Assembly (NCBI GenBank): GCA_035517495.1
Contig: DATIYT010000104.1
Coordinates: forward strand, 124,001-188,000
DNA from: DASZHJ01 sp035517495
Lineage (GTDB): Bacteria > Pseudomonadota > Alphaproteobacteria > ATCC43930 > CGMCC-115725
Reading direction: 5' to 3'
DNA length: 64,000 bases
How positions within the stretch are numbered: the stretch's first letter is position 1; every line of letters begins with the position of its first letter. This document shows, piece after piece, positions 24,279 to 33,705 of this stretch. The position numbers and the translations under genes were made by a program. Under the pieces are notes generated by a model that did not search any database, had not been told where the DNA came from, and saw only the letters and a program-made list of their open reading frames with translations.

Positions 24279-25349
24279 TCAGTGGCCGAACATGTCTCTC
24301 ACCGTCCTGATGAGGGCATCATGCTCCTTCAAGATCTGGGCATCACCGGGATTCCATGGTTTTGCTTCCGCCAACGGCGGATTACCCGGAGCCGGCGCCA
24401 CGTCGTCGCGCACCGAATAGGCGCCGCGCACGGCCACGAGCTGCGTCTGCGCGGTCTTGGAAAGGTACCAGTTCGCGAACAGCTCACCCGCATGCGGATG
24501 CGGCGAGTTCGCCATCAGCATCATCGGATAATCGGTGAACGGCGTACCCTCGGGCATGTAGATCGGCATGATCGGCGCACTCTCGCGCGTACGCGCGGAA
24601 TACTCGTTGAGTGCGGAAACGACGCCGATCAAGGTCTCACCGCGCGCGACGCTCAGAACCGCCGGATCGTAGGATTGAAACAGCTTTGGGTCCTGTGCCG
24701 AGAATTTTTTCAAGTAATCGGGACCGAGTTGCGTCGCCATGAAGTCGTACTGAACCCAGGCCGTGCCGCCGATCGTGATCGGCGAGGTCGCGATCTTGCC
24801 CTTCCACTTCGGGTCGAGCAGATCGTTCCATGTCTGGGGCACGTCGCCAGGCTGGACAAGCTGCGTGTTGTAAATCGGATACATCAGCGATCCGGAGGCC
24901 GCGTACCACCAACCCTCCCGCTTTGCGGTTGCGGGATATTTCGGGGCCAGCGGAGAGAGCCAGGGGCGTACCAGCTTGCGATCGATGAGCTGCTGCGCCA
25001 GCGCCACATCGGTGATTATGAGGACATCGGCTTGCGTCTTGCCGGCGATCGCCTCGGTGCCGATCCGCTCGAAGAGGCGGCCCGTGACGGCTGATATGAT
25101 CGACACCTTGACGCAGTCGAATTGCTTCTCGAACGGTTCGATGATCGCGCGCTCGTCGCGGTCGCTCTGTGCGGTGTAGTAGGTGACCGCGCCCTCGGAG
25201 CATGCGGCTTCCACCAGATCCTTGGAAGCAATCGCCTCGCCGCCGACCACGGGCGAGGGAGTCTGCGCCCCGGCGCTAGCGGCACCGAGTCCGAAGAGTA
25301 ATCCCGCCAACGCCGCCAGCGCCGCTCTCCTGCTTCGTGTCGTTATCAT
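24279..25349 (-). CDS. ABC transporter substrate-binding protein, iron/thiamine/putrescine-type (family 1)
   Basis: The 356-residue periplasmic protein has a signal peptide to about residue 28 (LAALAGLLFGLGAASAGA). The mature protein matches the FbpA/FutA/PotD-like class: EGAVTYYTAQSDRDERAIIEPFEKQ is split here as EGAVTYYTAQS and IIEPFEKQF, then ADVLIITDVALAQQL and TWNDLLDPKWKGKIA. Such proteins bind Fe3+, phosphonates, thiamine or polyamines, and many clustered with catabolic genes bind organic anions instead. ATG 25349 overlaps the hyuA stop (ATGA), and its GGAGG lies inside the last hyuA codons, so translation is coupled. Confidence 0.9.
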   Translation of the reverse strand: MITTRSRRAALAALAGLLFGLGAASAGAQTPSPVVGGEAIASKDLVEAACSEGAVTYYTAQSDRDERAIIEPFEKQFDCVKVSIISAVTGRLFERIGTEAIAGKTQADVLIITDVALAQQLIDRKLVRPWLSPLAPKYPATAKREGWWYAASGSLMYPIYNTQLVQPGDVPQTWNDLLDPKWKGKIATSPITIGGTAWVQYDFMATQLGPDYLKKFSAQDPKLFQSYDPAVLSVARGETLIGVVSALNEYSARTRESAPIMPIYMPEGTPFTDYPMMLMANSPHPHAGELFANWYLSKTAQTQLVAVRGAYSVRDDVAPAPGNPPLAEAKPWNPGDAQILKEHDALIRTVRDMFGH

Positions 25350-27418
25350 AAAGACCCTCCATTGAGCTGCGTCGGGTGTCGGACCTGCATGATCAGATTG
25401 CCGAAGCGATCAACCTCGACGGTGGCGCTCGGTCCGACAACCGCGGTCGACTCCGCTTCTTCGATGAGCGCGGGTCCCGATATCGCTGTCCCCTCTCCGA
25501 GCCGCGCCCGCGCATAGACCGGCGTATCGACGAAGCCGCCGGTCTCTTCGAAATAAGCGAGCCGCCGCTCAATCAGCGCCTCGCCCGACGCCATTCCCTC
25601 CGAGGCGAAGCGCACTTCGCGCACGGCGGGAGGCGCAATCATGCGAACCCGCCAGGACACCACCTCCACCGGCACGCCACCGAGATCGCGGCCAAATCGG
25701 AGGACATAATCGCGCTCGAAGGCCTGCCGCAGGGCCGTGACATCGTGTCGCTGTGGAATGGTAGCGTCGAGCGGAACGGTGACCTCGAAACCCTGCCCCA
25801 CATAGCGCATGTCGGCCATCAGCTCGAGCGCGATCTGACGGTCCTCGAGTCCTCCCTCGCGCAGCACTGCGCGCCCCCGTTCCGCCAGCTCGGCGATCAC
25901 CGCACCGACCTGATCCCAGTCCAGGTGATCCACCCCCTGGATCAGGCTGCGCGTGTATTCGACGCTGCGCGGCGCCACCAGCATGCCGATCGCAGAGGCG
26001 ACGCCGGCGCCGCGCGGGAAAATCACTTGGCGCACATTGAGCAACCGCGCGATCTCGTAGGCATGCACGGGACCGGCACCCCCGAACGCCACCATCCGAT
26101 AGCGCAGCGGGTCGGTTCCGGATTCGGCGATATGCACGCGCGCGGCGGTCGCCATGTTGTTGTCGACGACGCGGGCAATCCCGTTCGCGGCCTCGACCCG
26201 ATCGAGGCCGAGCGTCCGCGCCAGGCGGTCGATGACGTCTTGCGCGCGCGTCACGTCGAGCTTCATGCGCCCACCGAGGAACCGATCGGGCGCCAGGTAG
26301 CCGCGGATCAGATCGGCATCGGTCACCGTTGGCTCGGCGCCGCCGCGTCCATAGCAAGCCGGCCCCGGCACGGCTCCCGAACTTCGCGGACCGACCCGCA
26401 GCAGGCTCAGATCATCGACCGCCGCAATGCTGCCGCCGCCGGCGCCGATCTCGATCAGCTCGATGACCGGCAAGCGCAATGGCAGCCCGCTGCCCTTCTT
26501 GAAGCGTTGCAGGCGTGCCGCCTCCAGTTCATGGCTCCGCCTCGGCAATCCCCCATGAATCAAGCTGATCTTGGCGGTGGTGCCGCCCATGTCGAAGGCG
26601 ATCACGTCGCTCCAGCCTGCCTGCTGCGCCAGAAACGCCGCGCCCATCGTGCCGGCGGCCGGTCCTGATTCCACCAGAGCAATCGGCTGCTCCGCGGCGG
26701 CGCGCGCGGTGGTGATGCCGCCGTCCGACAGCATGATGAACAACGGCACGCCCAGCGAGCGCGAAAGCTCGATCAAGTACCGGTCGGCGATCGGCGCCAC
26801 GTAGGCGTTGGCGACCGCGGTCGAGAAGCGCTCATACTCCCGCACTTCTGGCGCGATCTCGGCCGAGGTGCAGACCGCCAAGTCGGGACAGGTCGCGCGC
26901 ACGATTTCCACCGCGCGGCGCTCATGGACGGGATTTCGGTAGCTGTTGAAGAAGGCAATGGCGACGGACTTGACGCCGGTGGCGCTCAGCGTGCGCGCGG
27001 CATCGCGTACTCCGGCTTCGTCCAGCGGCAGCACCACGCTGCCATCGGCGCCGATCCGCTCCTTGACCGGCACGCGCAGCTTGCGCGCGACCAGCGGCTC
27101 CGGCCGCTCCATCTGCAGATCGAAGGTGTCGTAGCGGAGCTCGTTGCCGATCTCCAGCACGTCGCGATAGCCGTCGGTCGTAATAAGCCCGACCGGAACG
27201 CCGCGGCGCTCGATGAGTGCGTTGGTGACGAGGGTGGTGCCGTGCACCACGGTCTCCGCCCGGGCGTGAAGCGCCGCCAGCCCATCGACGATCGCGCGGC
27301 GCGGGTCGTCGGGTGTGGTCAGCAGCTTGGTGACGGTGAGGCTCCGCGTCTGCGCATCGTAGAGCGCAATGTCCGTAAAAGTGCCGCCGACATCGGCGCC
27401 GGCGAGGTAACGCGTCAT
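25346..27418 (-). CDS. hyuA: Hydantoinase/oxoprolinase family protein, subunit A
   Basis: The 690-residue protein starts MTRYLAGADVGGTFTDIALY, the ATP-binding N-terminus of HyuA/5-oxoprolinase/acetone carboxylase beta-type proteins. FDMGGTTAKISLI (~397-409) is the second phosphate-binding element of the actin-like fold. The family couples ATP hydrolysis to opening of cyclic imides or amides such as N-methylhydantoin, or 5-oxoproline. ATG 27418 overlaps the hyuB stop by 4 bases. It needs HyuB for activity. The symbol denotes the family, and the substrate is unknown. Confidence 0.93.
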   Translation of the reverse strand: MTRYLAGADVGGTFTDIALYDAQTRSLTVTKLLTTPDDPRRAIVDGLAALHARAETVVHGTTLVTNALIERRGVPVGLITTDGYRDVLEIGNELRYDTFDLQMERPEPLVARKLRVPVKERIGADGSVVLPLDEAGVRDAARTLSATGVKSVAIAFFNSYRNPVHERRAVEIVRATCPDLAVCTSAEIAPEVREYERFSTAVANAYVAPIADRYLIELSRSLGVPLFIMLSDGGITTARAAAEQPIALVESGPAAGTMGAAFLAQQAGWSDVIAFDMGGTTAKISLIHGGLPRRSHELEAARLQRFKKGSGLPLRLPVIELIEIGAGGGSIAAVDDLSLLRVGPRSSGAVPGPACYGRGGAEPTVTDADLIRGYLAPDRFLGGRMKLDVTRAQDVIDRLARTLGLDRVEAANGIARVVDNNMATAARVHIAESGTDPLRYRMVAFGGAGPVHAYEIARLLNVRQVIFPRGAGVASAIGMLVAPRSVEYTRSLIQGVDHLDWDQVGAVIAELAERGRAVLREGGLEDRQIALELMADMRYVGQGFEVTVPLDATIPQRHDVTALRQAFERDYVLRFGRDLGGVPVEVVSWRVRMIAPPAVREVRFASEGMASGEALIERRLAYFEETGGFVDTPVYARARLGEGTAISGPALIEEAESTAVVGPSATVEVDRFGNLIMQVRHPTQLNGGSL

Positions 27419-29091
27419 AACCCATAGACCTCGCGCGCGGTGGTTTCGGAGATCAGCCCCGCTTCGAGATCGGCCTGCACCTCGGCGCGATCGCGCTCGC
27501 GCGGATCGCCGAAGCCGCCGCCGCCGGGATAGCGCACGTTGAGACGGTCGCCGGCGGCGATCCGGCTCTTGCCCTTGAGCGGAAAGCCGCTCTCCCGGCC
27601 GTTCCAGACGACGCGGGACGCGGCGCCCGCGACACCGCCGAGGACCCCCCGCGCGGGATGCCATACCCGCTCCACCAGCAGCGATAAAGTGCCGGGCTGG
27701 TCGCCCGTGAGCTCTACCTCCACATCCTGGCCGAGCCCGCCGCGCTGCCGGCCAGGTCCGCCAGAATCGGAAGCGAGTTCCTTGCGCCAAATCCGCAGCG
27801 GCGACAGTGCCTCGATAATCTCCATGGAGCCGCAGACGACGTTGGAGGGAAAGCACGTGGCCGAGAGGCCATCGCGCCCGGCGCGCGCGCCCATGCCGCC
27901 GTTGATGAAAAGGATCGAGGTGTAGCGCCGCCGATCCTCGCGGTAGCCCGAGACCAGCACCCGCAGCGTCGGCGCGCTTCCAGACTCCGCGACGATACGG
28001 TCGCCGAGCACCGGCGCCAACGCCTCGTAGATCGCGGCGGCGAGGCAGTGACCGACCAATTGCCGCGCGTGGACGGGAGCCGGGAAGCGCGGGTTCAGGA
28101 TCGAGCCCTCGGGCGCCGTCACATGGATCATGCGATATGTGCCCTCGTTGCGCGGCGTGCCGGGATCAAGCGCGCATTTGAGCGGGTAGCAGGAATAGGC
28201 CTCGGTATAGTTCATCACCGTGTTGAGCGCGCGGCCGACCTCGGGCGAGGTACCGGTATAGTCGATGAAGATCTCCTCGCCGCGCTTCTCGATCGCGACC
28301 TCGATATGGACCGGCTCTTCCCCGGTGCCGTCGAGATCGAGAGCGCTCCGATAGGTCCCGTCCGGTATCTGCGCGATAGCGCCGCGCATGGAGCGCTCGG
28401 TGCGCGCGCAAATCTCGCGCGAGACCGAGGACAAATCGCCGATATCCTCGCGCTCGAGGAGGTCGGCCAAGCCCCGCGCGGCGGTCTCGCCGGCGGCGAT
28501 CTGGGCGGCGATGTCACCCAGCACCGGCTCGGGCAGCCGCACATTGGCGCGGATCATCGCCTGCAAGTCGGCGTTGGGCTGCCCTTGGCGCAGATAAAGA
28601 AGCGGCGGAATGCGGATGCCCTCTTCGTAGACCTCGCGCGTATCGGCGGACCAGAGCGTGCCGCCGATATCCGCCATGTGCGCGATGCTGCCGGTCCAGG
28701 CAATGAGACGCTCGCCCGCGAACACCGGCGCCACGATGGTGATGTCGGGGAGATGGCCCGACGTAAGCCACGGGTCGTTGCAGATGCCGACATCACCGGC
28801 GCGCCACTCGGCGGCTGGGCGGATCGACAGGAAATGCGCGAGCGTCCGCCCCAAGGTCATGTTGAAGGAGGGAATGCCGATGGTGTTCTCGGCGATGGCA
28901 TTGCCGTCACGATCGAAGATGACGCAAGCGAAGTCGTTCGATTCGCGCACGATCGGCGAGAACGACGTGCGCCGAAGCGTCGCCGCGGCCTCGTCGGCAA
29001 TGGCGATGAGGCGGGTCCAGGCCACCTGCAGCGCCACGGGATCGTCGACGATGCTGCGGTTGTTGCGGGCGCGGGAAACGGCTGAACTCAA
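27415..29091 (-). CDS. hyuB: Hydantoinase/oxoprolinase family protein, subunit B
   Basis: The 558-residue partner of HyuA shows VRESNDFACVIFDRDGN, GDVGICNDPWLTSGHLPDIT and the C-terminal QRGGLGQDVEVEL and YPGGGGFGDPRERD, all typical of HyuB. It starts with TTG at 29091: AAGGAGG lies 7 bases upstream and the TTGA overlaps the permease stop. No in-frame ATG fits as well. It should form the second subunit of an ATP-dependent amide or imide hydrolase. Its order between the permease and hyuA embeds the enzyme inside the transporter genes. Confidence 0.93.
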   Translation of the reverse strand: MSSAVSRARNNRSIVDDPVALQVAWTRLIAIADEAAATLRRTSFSPIVRESNDFACVIFDRDGNAIAENTIGIPSFNMTLGRTLAHFLSIRPAAEWRAGDVGICNDPWLTSGHLPDITIVAPVFAGERLIAWTGSIAHMADIGGTLWSADTREVYEEGIRIPPLLYLRQGQPNADLQAMIRANVRLPEPVLGDIAAQIAAGETAARGLADLLEREDIGDLSSVSREICARTERSMRGAIAQIPDGTYRSALDLDGTGEEPVHIEVAIEKRGEEIFIDYTGTSPEVGRALNTVMNYTEAYSCYPLKCALDPGTPRNEGTYRMIHVTAPEGSILNPRFPAPVHARQLVGHCLAAAIYEALAPVLGDRIVAESGSAPTLRVLVSGYREDRRRYTSILFINGGMGARAGRDGLSATCFPSNVVCGSMEIIEALSPLRIWRKELASDSGGPGRQRGGLGQDVEVELTGDQPGTLSLLVERVWHPARGVLGGVAGAASRVVWNGRESGFPLKGKSRIAAGDRLNVRYPGGGGFGDPRERDRAEVQADLEAGLISETTAREVYGL

Positions 29092-30839
29092 CGCGGAACC
29101 TCCTTCAATGCTTCGCCGCCGCGGCGGACCCATTGTCCCGCGACCACCAGGACCAGCAGGATCAAGCTCTGCACCAGCGCCATAACGGCCACAAGCCCGG
29201 TCGAGCCACGTTCCCAGAAGTCGAACATGGTGACGGAAAAGACCTGGGTGTTCGAGGTGTAGAGAAAGAGCGCGGTCGCAAGCTCGCGGAATGATAGCAC
29301 CAGCAGCAAGATCGTCGCGGCCAGAATACCGGGCCACGCCAGGGGGATCACCACCCGGCGGAGCGTGGTGACGAAGCTGCCGCCGCAGATGCGGCCGCTC
29401 TCCTCCAGCTCGGGATGGATTTGAACCAGCGACGCGGAAATCGCCCGCACGCCCTGCGGCGCGAACTGAGAGACGTAGGCGAAGATGATGATCCAGATCG
29501 TGCCGTAGATCCCGATCGGCAGGCTGATCCAAGACCAGAGATAGCCGAGGCCGATGATCAATCCGGGTATGGCAATCGGTAGGATCGCGATCACGTCGAG
29601 CATTCGCCGGCCCGCGATCTCCGTGCGATGCACGATGTAGGCGATGGTGAAATAGAGCACGCCGCCCAGCAGCACGGTTCCAAGCGCCACCAGCAGCGAA
29701 TTCACGAGCGAGGTTTGCACGACCGCGTCGGAGAGCGCGATGCCGAACTGGCGTAGCGAAAGCTGCGCCGGATCAAAAACCGCGGCGAGGGTCGAGAAAA
29801 ACAAGCCCTTGCGCAACGCGATCAGCAGCAGCGCCCCATAGGGCAGCAGCACCACGAACAGGAGATAGGCGAAGCCTAATGTGGCGAGCGGCCAGCGGGC
29901 GCCCCCGAGTGCCACGATATTGGGCCTGACCCCCTTACCCCCGACGGTCACGAAACTGCGCCGCGCGACCACGCGATGCTGGAGCAGCACCAAGGTCACA
30001 GTGACCGCGAGCATGAGAACGCCCAATGCCGAGGCCTCGTTCACCCGAGGCGGCGCGAATCCGATCAGCTCCCAGATGCGGACCGAGATGAAATGCAGAC
30101 CGCCAGCGGTGCCGAGCACGGCGGGGATCGCGAACAGCTCGATCAGCAGCACGAACACCAACAGCGCCGCCGAGAGCAGCGCCGGCGCCACCAGCGGCAA
30201 CGTTATCTGCGCCAGGGTTCGAAACCGGCCCGCGCCGCAGAGCGCCGCCGCTTCTTCAAAGACCGGGTCCATGTTGCGCAGCGCCGCCGCCACGAACAGG
30301 TAGACGTAGGGCGCGTAGTAGATCGCAAACACGAAGCCGATGCCGGCAAAACTGTAGACATTGACCAGCCCCGGCAGGTGCAATGCGCGCGCCGCCAGGT
30401 TGATGATGCCGCTCCGAGGCGATGCCAGGATGTCCCAGGCGAAGGCGCCCACGAGCGGCGGCACGAACATCGGCATGATCGCGACCGCCTCGATGAGGCG
30501 CCGTCCCGGCACGTCGGTTCGGGTCGCAAGCCAGGCGAGGCTGGCGCCGATCGCAAGCGCGCCGGCGGTTCCCGAGAACGCCGCCCCCAAGCTGGTGCCG
30601 AGCAACCCGCCGAAGCCGCCCTTGGTCAGCACCTCCACGTAGTTGTCGAGCGTGAGCCCGGACCAATCCACATGCAGCGCGCGCGGCGGCTCGGAAAGGA
30701 AGGAACCCAGCACCAGCACCGCCACCGGCAGCACGATCAGCACCCCGAGCAGAGCCGCAAGGGCCGCCACCAAGAGGCGCAGCGGATTTAGCGCTCCAGC
30801 GCGCCGTGCGGATGCGACGAATTGCTGCTCGACCGCCAT
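29088..30839 (-). CDS. ABC transporter permease with two fused six-helix domains (FbpB-like)
   Basis: The 583-residue inner-membrane protein has about 12 hydrophobic segments. Two EAA-loop motifs, which contact the ATPase, are visible: FEEAAALCGAGRFRTLAQI (~210-228) and LEESGRICGGSFVTTLRRV (~480-498). The duplicated layout is typical of ferric-iron/thiamine-type permeases. It should pair with the binding protein encoded at 24279-25349. I found no nucleotide-binding (ATPase) gene in the cluster or anywhere in the window. It starts 6 bases after the LLM gene stop. Confidence 0.92.
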   Translation of the reverse strand: MAVEQQFVASARRAGALNPLRLLVAALAALLGVLIVLPVAVLVLGSFLSEPPRALHVDWSGLTLDNYVEVLTKGGFGGLLGTSLGAAFSGTAGALAIGASLAWLATRTDVPGRRLIEAVAIMPMFVPPLVGAFAWDILASPRSGIINLAARALHLPGLVNVYSFAGIGFVFAIYYAPYVYLFVAAALRNMDPVFEEAAALCGAGRFRTLAQITLPLVAPALLSAALLVFVLLIELFAIPAVLGTAGGLHFISVRIWELIGFAPPRVNEASALGVLMLAVTVTLVLLQHRVVARRSFVTVGGKGVRPNIVALGGARWPLATLGFAYLLFVVLLPYGALLLIALRKGLFFSTLAAVFDPAQLSLRQFGIALSDAVVQTSLVNSLLVALGTVLLGGVLYFTIAYIVHRTEIAGRRMLDVIAILPIAIPGLIIGLGYLWSWISLPIGIYGTIWIIIFAYVSQFAPQGVRAISASLVQIHPELEESGRICGGSFVTTLRRVVIPLAWPGILAATILLLVLSFRELATALFLYTSNTQVFSVTMFDFWERGSTGLVAVMALVQSLILLVLVVAGQWVRRGGEALKEVPR

Positions 30840-30845
30840 AGCGCC

Positions 30846-31901
30846 TCACGCGGCCCGCATGGCGCGGAACTGCGGTGCTACTTTCTGCATGAAGAGCGTG
30901 AGGCTGGCGCAAGCATCGGCATGTGCCATCGGACCCAGGCGGAATTGCGCGATGACGCCGCCGACACCGATCGCCTCGACTTCGCTCAGCGCTTCGGCCA
31001 CGGTCGCGGGCGAGCCGCAGATAAGCGCGTGGCGTAGATCGATGCGCGCCGCGGGCGCCGCCGGGTTCTCGGCTTTGATCCGCAGTCCCTGCTCGGCATA
31101 GACGCGATTGCGCAGCGAAGCGCGGTGCTCCTGCATGTTCTTGAAGGCGGGAACCGCGATCCGCTCCGCCTCCGCATCGGTTTCGGCGACGAACACGTTG
31201 CGCCAAATCCAGCACTGCTCGACGTTGCGCCGGATCGCCTCGTCATCGAACCCCACCTCGCGCATCGTCTTTCGGTAAAGCTCCATCCGATGGCGCGTCG
31301 TCTCGTTCGACTGCACGTTCATCAGGAACGGCCGCCCCGCCCGTGCAAGCTCCACCATCGACGCCTCGCCCGAGGCGCCGCGGATCACCGGCGGATGCGG
31401 CTTGGTGTACGGTCTGGGCCTCAGGATGGGGATATTCAAATTCCAGTATTTGCCGTGGTGCTCAAGGGCTTCTTGCGTCCAGGCCCGAAGCATCACCGCC
31501 TCCGCCTCCTCGAAGCGCGACTGCGCCTCCTCGTGATCGATGCCGTAGCCCTGATAATCGTAGATGTTGTAGGCAGTGCCGCGCCCGAGGCCGACGATAA
31601 GGCGCCCCTTGCTGATGTGGTCGATGAGCGCAAGCTGCTCGGCGAGTCGGGTCGGATGATGCAGCGAGGTCTGGACCACCGCGAAACCAATCCGGCAGCG
31701 ACGCGTCGCGGTGGCGAGCGCCGCGGCAAAGACGACGGGATCGACATAGGCGCAGTTGCCGTCGAAGTGATGCTCGGCGAGCCAGAGCACCTCGACGCCG
31801 AGCTCGTCGGAGAGCCGCGCCTCGGCCAAGGTCTCGTCGATGACGCGGCCGTCTTCCGCGGGGTCGCGGCTTTCCGGAAACAGAAAGTTACTGAATTTCA
31901 C
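30846..31901 (-). CDS. LLM-class flavin-dependent oxidoreductase
   Basis: The 351-residue luciferase-like enzyme has LGVEVLWLAEHHFDG, TRRCRIGFAV, LHHPTRLAEQLALIDHI, GRLIVGLGRGT and KPHPPVIRGASGEAS. GTG 31901 follows AAGGAGG. The sequence resembles alkanal- and alkane-monooxygenase-like members. It is upstream of and 6 bases from the ABC permease, in the same direction, so it probably belongs to the hyu operon. The reduced flavin must come from elsewhere, since no flavin reductase gene is adjacent. Confidence 0.92.
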   Translation of the reverse strand: MKFSNFLFPESRDPAEDGRVIDETLAEARLSDELGVEVLWLAEHHFDGNCAYVDPVVFAAALATATRRCRIGFAVVQTSLHHPTRLAEQLALIDHISKGRLIVGLGRGTAYNIYDYQGYGIDHEEAQSRFEEAEAVMLRAWTQEALEHHGKYWNLNIPILRPRPYTKPHPPVIRGASGEASMVELARAGRPFLMNVQSNETTRHRMELYRKTMREVGFDDEAIRRNVEQCWIWRNVFVAETDAEAERIAVPAFKNMQEHRASLRNRVYAEQGLRIKAENPAAPAARIDLRHALICGSPATVAEALSEVEAIGVGGVIAQFRLGPMAHADACASLTLFMQKVAPQFRAMRAA

Positions 31902-31973
31902 CGGCGATCCTCCTTCGGCTGCGCGGCCATCACGAAGGGCGCGCGGGGCTTTGTCAAGGCGAGGTGAAGCCGC

Positions 31974-33425
31974 TCAGCCCCCCGATTTTCGCGGCCTGTA
32001 CCCCGCCACATGCGCGCCGTCCTCGGGGCTCAGGCGCGCGAACCAAAGCGCAGAGATCAGCGGGAATACGGCCATGATCACCAGCACCACCCGGAAATCC
32101 GCCGCGGTCGGCAACGGCTTCGGCACCGTGATGAGCGCCAGCAGGGTCGCGCTGATGGTGACCCCGAAACTCATGGATAGCTGCTGCGCAACGCTCGAGA
32201 GGCTGGAGCCCGGGCTGATATCGTGCCCGGCCAGATCGGAATAGCCGAGCGTGTTCATGCAGGTGAATTGCAGCGCGCGGAAGAAGCCGAGCGCGAACAG
32301 GCCGCAGAGGATCAAGGCAATCGGCACGCCGAAGGTTATGAGCGCAATTCCCAGCATCATCAGGCTTGTGATCGTGCCGTTTCCGAGCAGGATGGCGCGG
32401 AAGCCGAGCTTGCGCAGCAATGGCGGCGAGACCAGGCGCATGGTGATGGCGCCCACCGCCAGCACGGAGGTTACGAGTCCGGAATGGAAGGCGGAGAAGC
32501 CGAAGGGAATCTGCAGCAGCAATGGGATCAGGAACGCGGTGGAGCTGAGCCCGATGCGGCAGATGCTGCCGGCCAGAACGCCCAATCGGAAGGTCTTGAT
32601 ACGGAATATCTTGAGGTCGACCGCGGGGTTCGCGACGCGCCGCGCATAGAAACCGAAGGCGGCAAGGCTCAGCGCCGCCACCACCCATATCGCCCCTTCG
32701 GCATAAGCCGAGATCAAATTCCGCCCGGTGAATTCGAGCGCTATCTCGACCGCAGCCAGACCGACGCCGCAGAGGATGAAACCGAAAAAATCGAAGCGGC
32801 TGGTTGACTCGGCGCGGAAATTCTCGAAGTAGCGCAGCGCCAGCACGATCCCGAGCAGGCCCACGGGGACATTGACATAGAAGATCCAGCGCCACGACAC
32901 GTAGGTGGTGAGAAAACCCCCGACCATCGGGCCGACCGCCGGGCCGAGCAGCGCCGGAATGGCCACGTAGCTCATCGCCGCCACCAGCTCGGATTTCGGG
33001 AACGACTTCAGCAGCACAAGGCGTCCAATCGGCGTCATCAACGCGCCGCCGACGCCCTGGAGGATGCGCATGATCACCAGAACCGAGAGCGAGTTCGCGG
33101 CGCCACAGAGCGCCGATCCCAGGGTGAATACCGCGACCGCTGAGGCGAAGACCGAGCGTGCACCGTAGCGGTCGGCGATCCAGCCGCTCACGGGGATGAA
33201 CACCGCGAGGCTCAGCAGGTAGCTGGTGATCGCCACGTTTAGCCGCAGCGGATTTTCGCCGAGGCTCTCGGCCATCTGGGGAATCGAGGTGGTGATGATG
33301 GTTTGGTCGAGGCTTTCCATCACCATCGCGAAGGCGACCACAAGCGGCACCAAAAGCCTGAGGCGGGGTTCGCGCGTGGTGCGGTAAACCGACTCTTCGC
33401 TCCGCGCCGGTGTCTCGTCATTCAT
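31974..33425 (-). CDS. MFS transporter, DHA2 (EmrB/QacA) family, 14-TM drug/H+ antiporter type
   Basis: The 483-residue membrane protein has about 14 hydrophobic segments. Diagnostic motifs are LDQTIITTSIPQMAESLG (motif D1 region), GWIADRYGARSVF (motif A, ~82-94) and RILQGVGGALMTPIGR (motif B-like, ~119-134), followed by the motif-C-like GPAVGPMVGGFLTTYVSWRWIF. Relatives export drugs or toxic metabolites with a proton gradient. It is the most upstream gene of the leftward run (72 bases before the LLM gene). It may lead the operon and remove a toxic substrate or product. Confidence 0.93.
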   Translation of the reverse strand: MNDETPARSEESVYRTTREPRLRLLVPLVVAFAMVMESLDQTIITTSIPQMAESLGENPLRLNVAITSYLLSLAVFIPVSGWIADRYGARSVFASAVAVFTLGSALCGAANSLSVLVIMRILQGVGGALMTPIGRLVLLKSFPKSELVAAMSYVAIPALLGPAVGPMVGGFLTTYVSWRWIFYVNVPVGLLGIVLALRYFENFRAESTSRFDFFGFILCGVGLAAVEIALEFTGRNLISAYAEGAIWVVAALSLAAFGFYARRVANPAVDLKIFRIKTFRLGVLAGSICRIGLSSTAFLIPLLLQIPFGFSAFHSGLVTSVLAVGAITMRLVSPPLLRKLGFRAILLGNGTITSLMMLGIALITFGVPIALILCGLFALGFFRALQFTCMNTLGYSDLAGHDISPGSSLSSVAQQLSMSFGVTISATLLALITVPKPLPTAADFRVVLVIMAVFPLISALWFARLSPEDGAHVAGYRPRKSGG

Positions 33426-33705
33426 TCAAAGGGCTCTCGACAAGGACCGCCGCGTCCGGGGACCGGGCGCCCGCCCGAAGGCCTACCACGGAAAAAGGTA
33501 ACCTCTCCAGTACGCTTGGCGAATAAGAGGGCACCGCGGGCGTCAAGGCTCCCCTAATACCTGCCCTTTCGGAGGAGAAAGGCGCCTTTCACGCCCTTGT
33601 GCTCGCCGATGAGGGAAAATCGCCCTATGATTAAATCTTGCTCATGAACCCCCGGAATGTTCACGGCCGCGACCTGACGCTCCGCCCATTGGCTGCCGAT
33701 CGAGC
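33426..33705. promoter_or_regulatory. 280-base divergent intergenic region
   Basis: This gap separates the leftward MFS/hyu operon from the rightward OpgC operon and must hold both promoters. I see a TATGAT at 33626-33631 in an A/T-richer patch on the OpgC side without a good -35 at standard spacing, and a short CCTTTC-N6-GAAAGG stem near 33565-33582. No gene is visible in it. Confidence 0.35.

Noticed and set aside
25346..27856. An N-terminal extension of ~146 residues on HyuA
   Set aside because: The extension is Arg-rich shadow of hyuB; HyuA homology begins at ATG 27418, which overlaps the hyuB stop by ATGA.
33565..33582. Short CCTTTC-N6-GAAAGG stem as a terminator
   Set aside because: It lies between divergent genes, has a 6-bp stem and no T-run, so no transcript is expected to end there.
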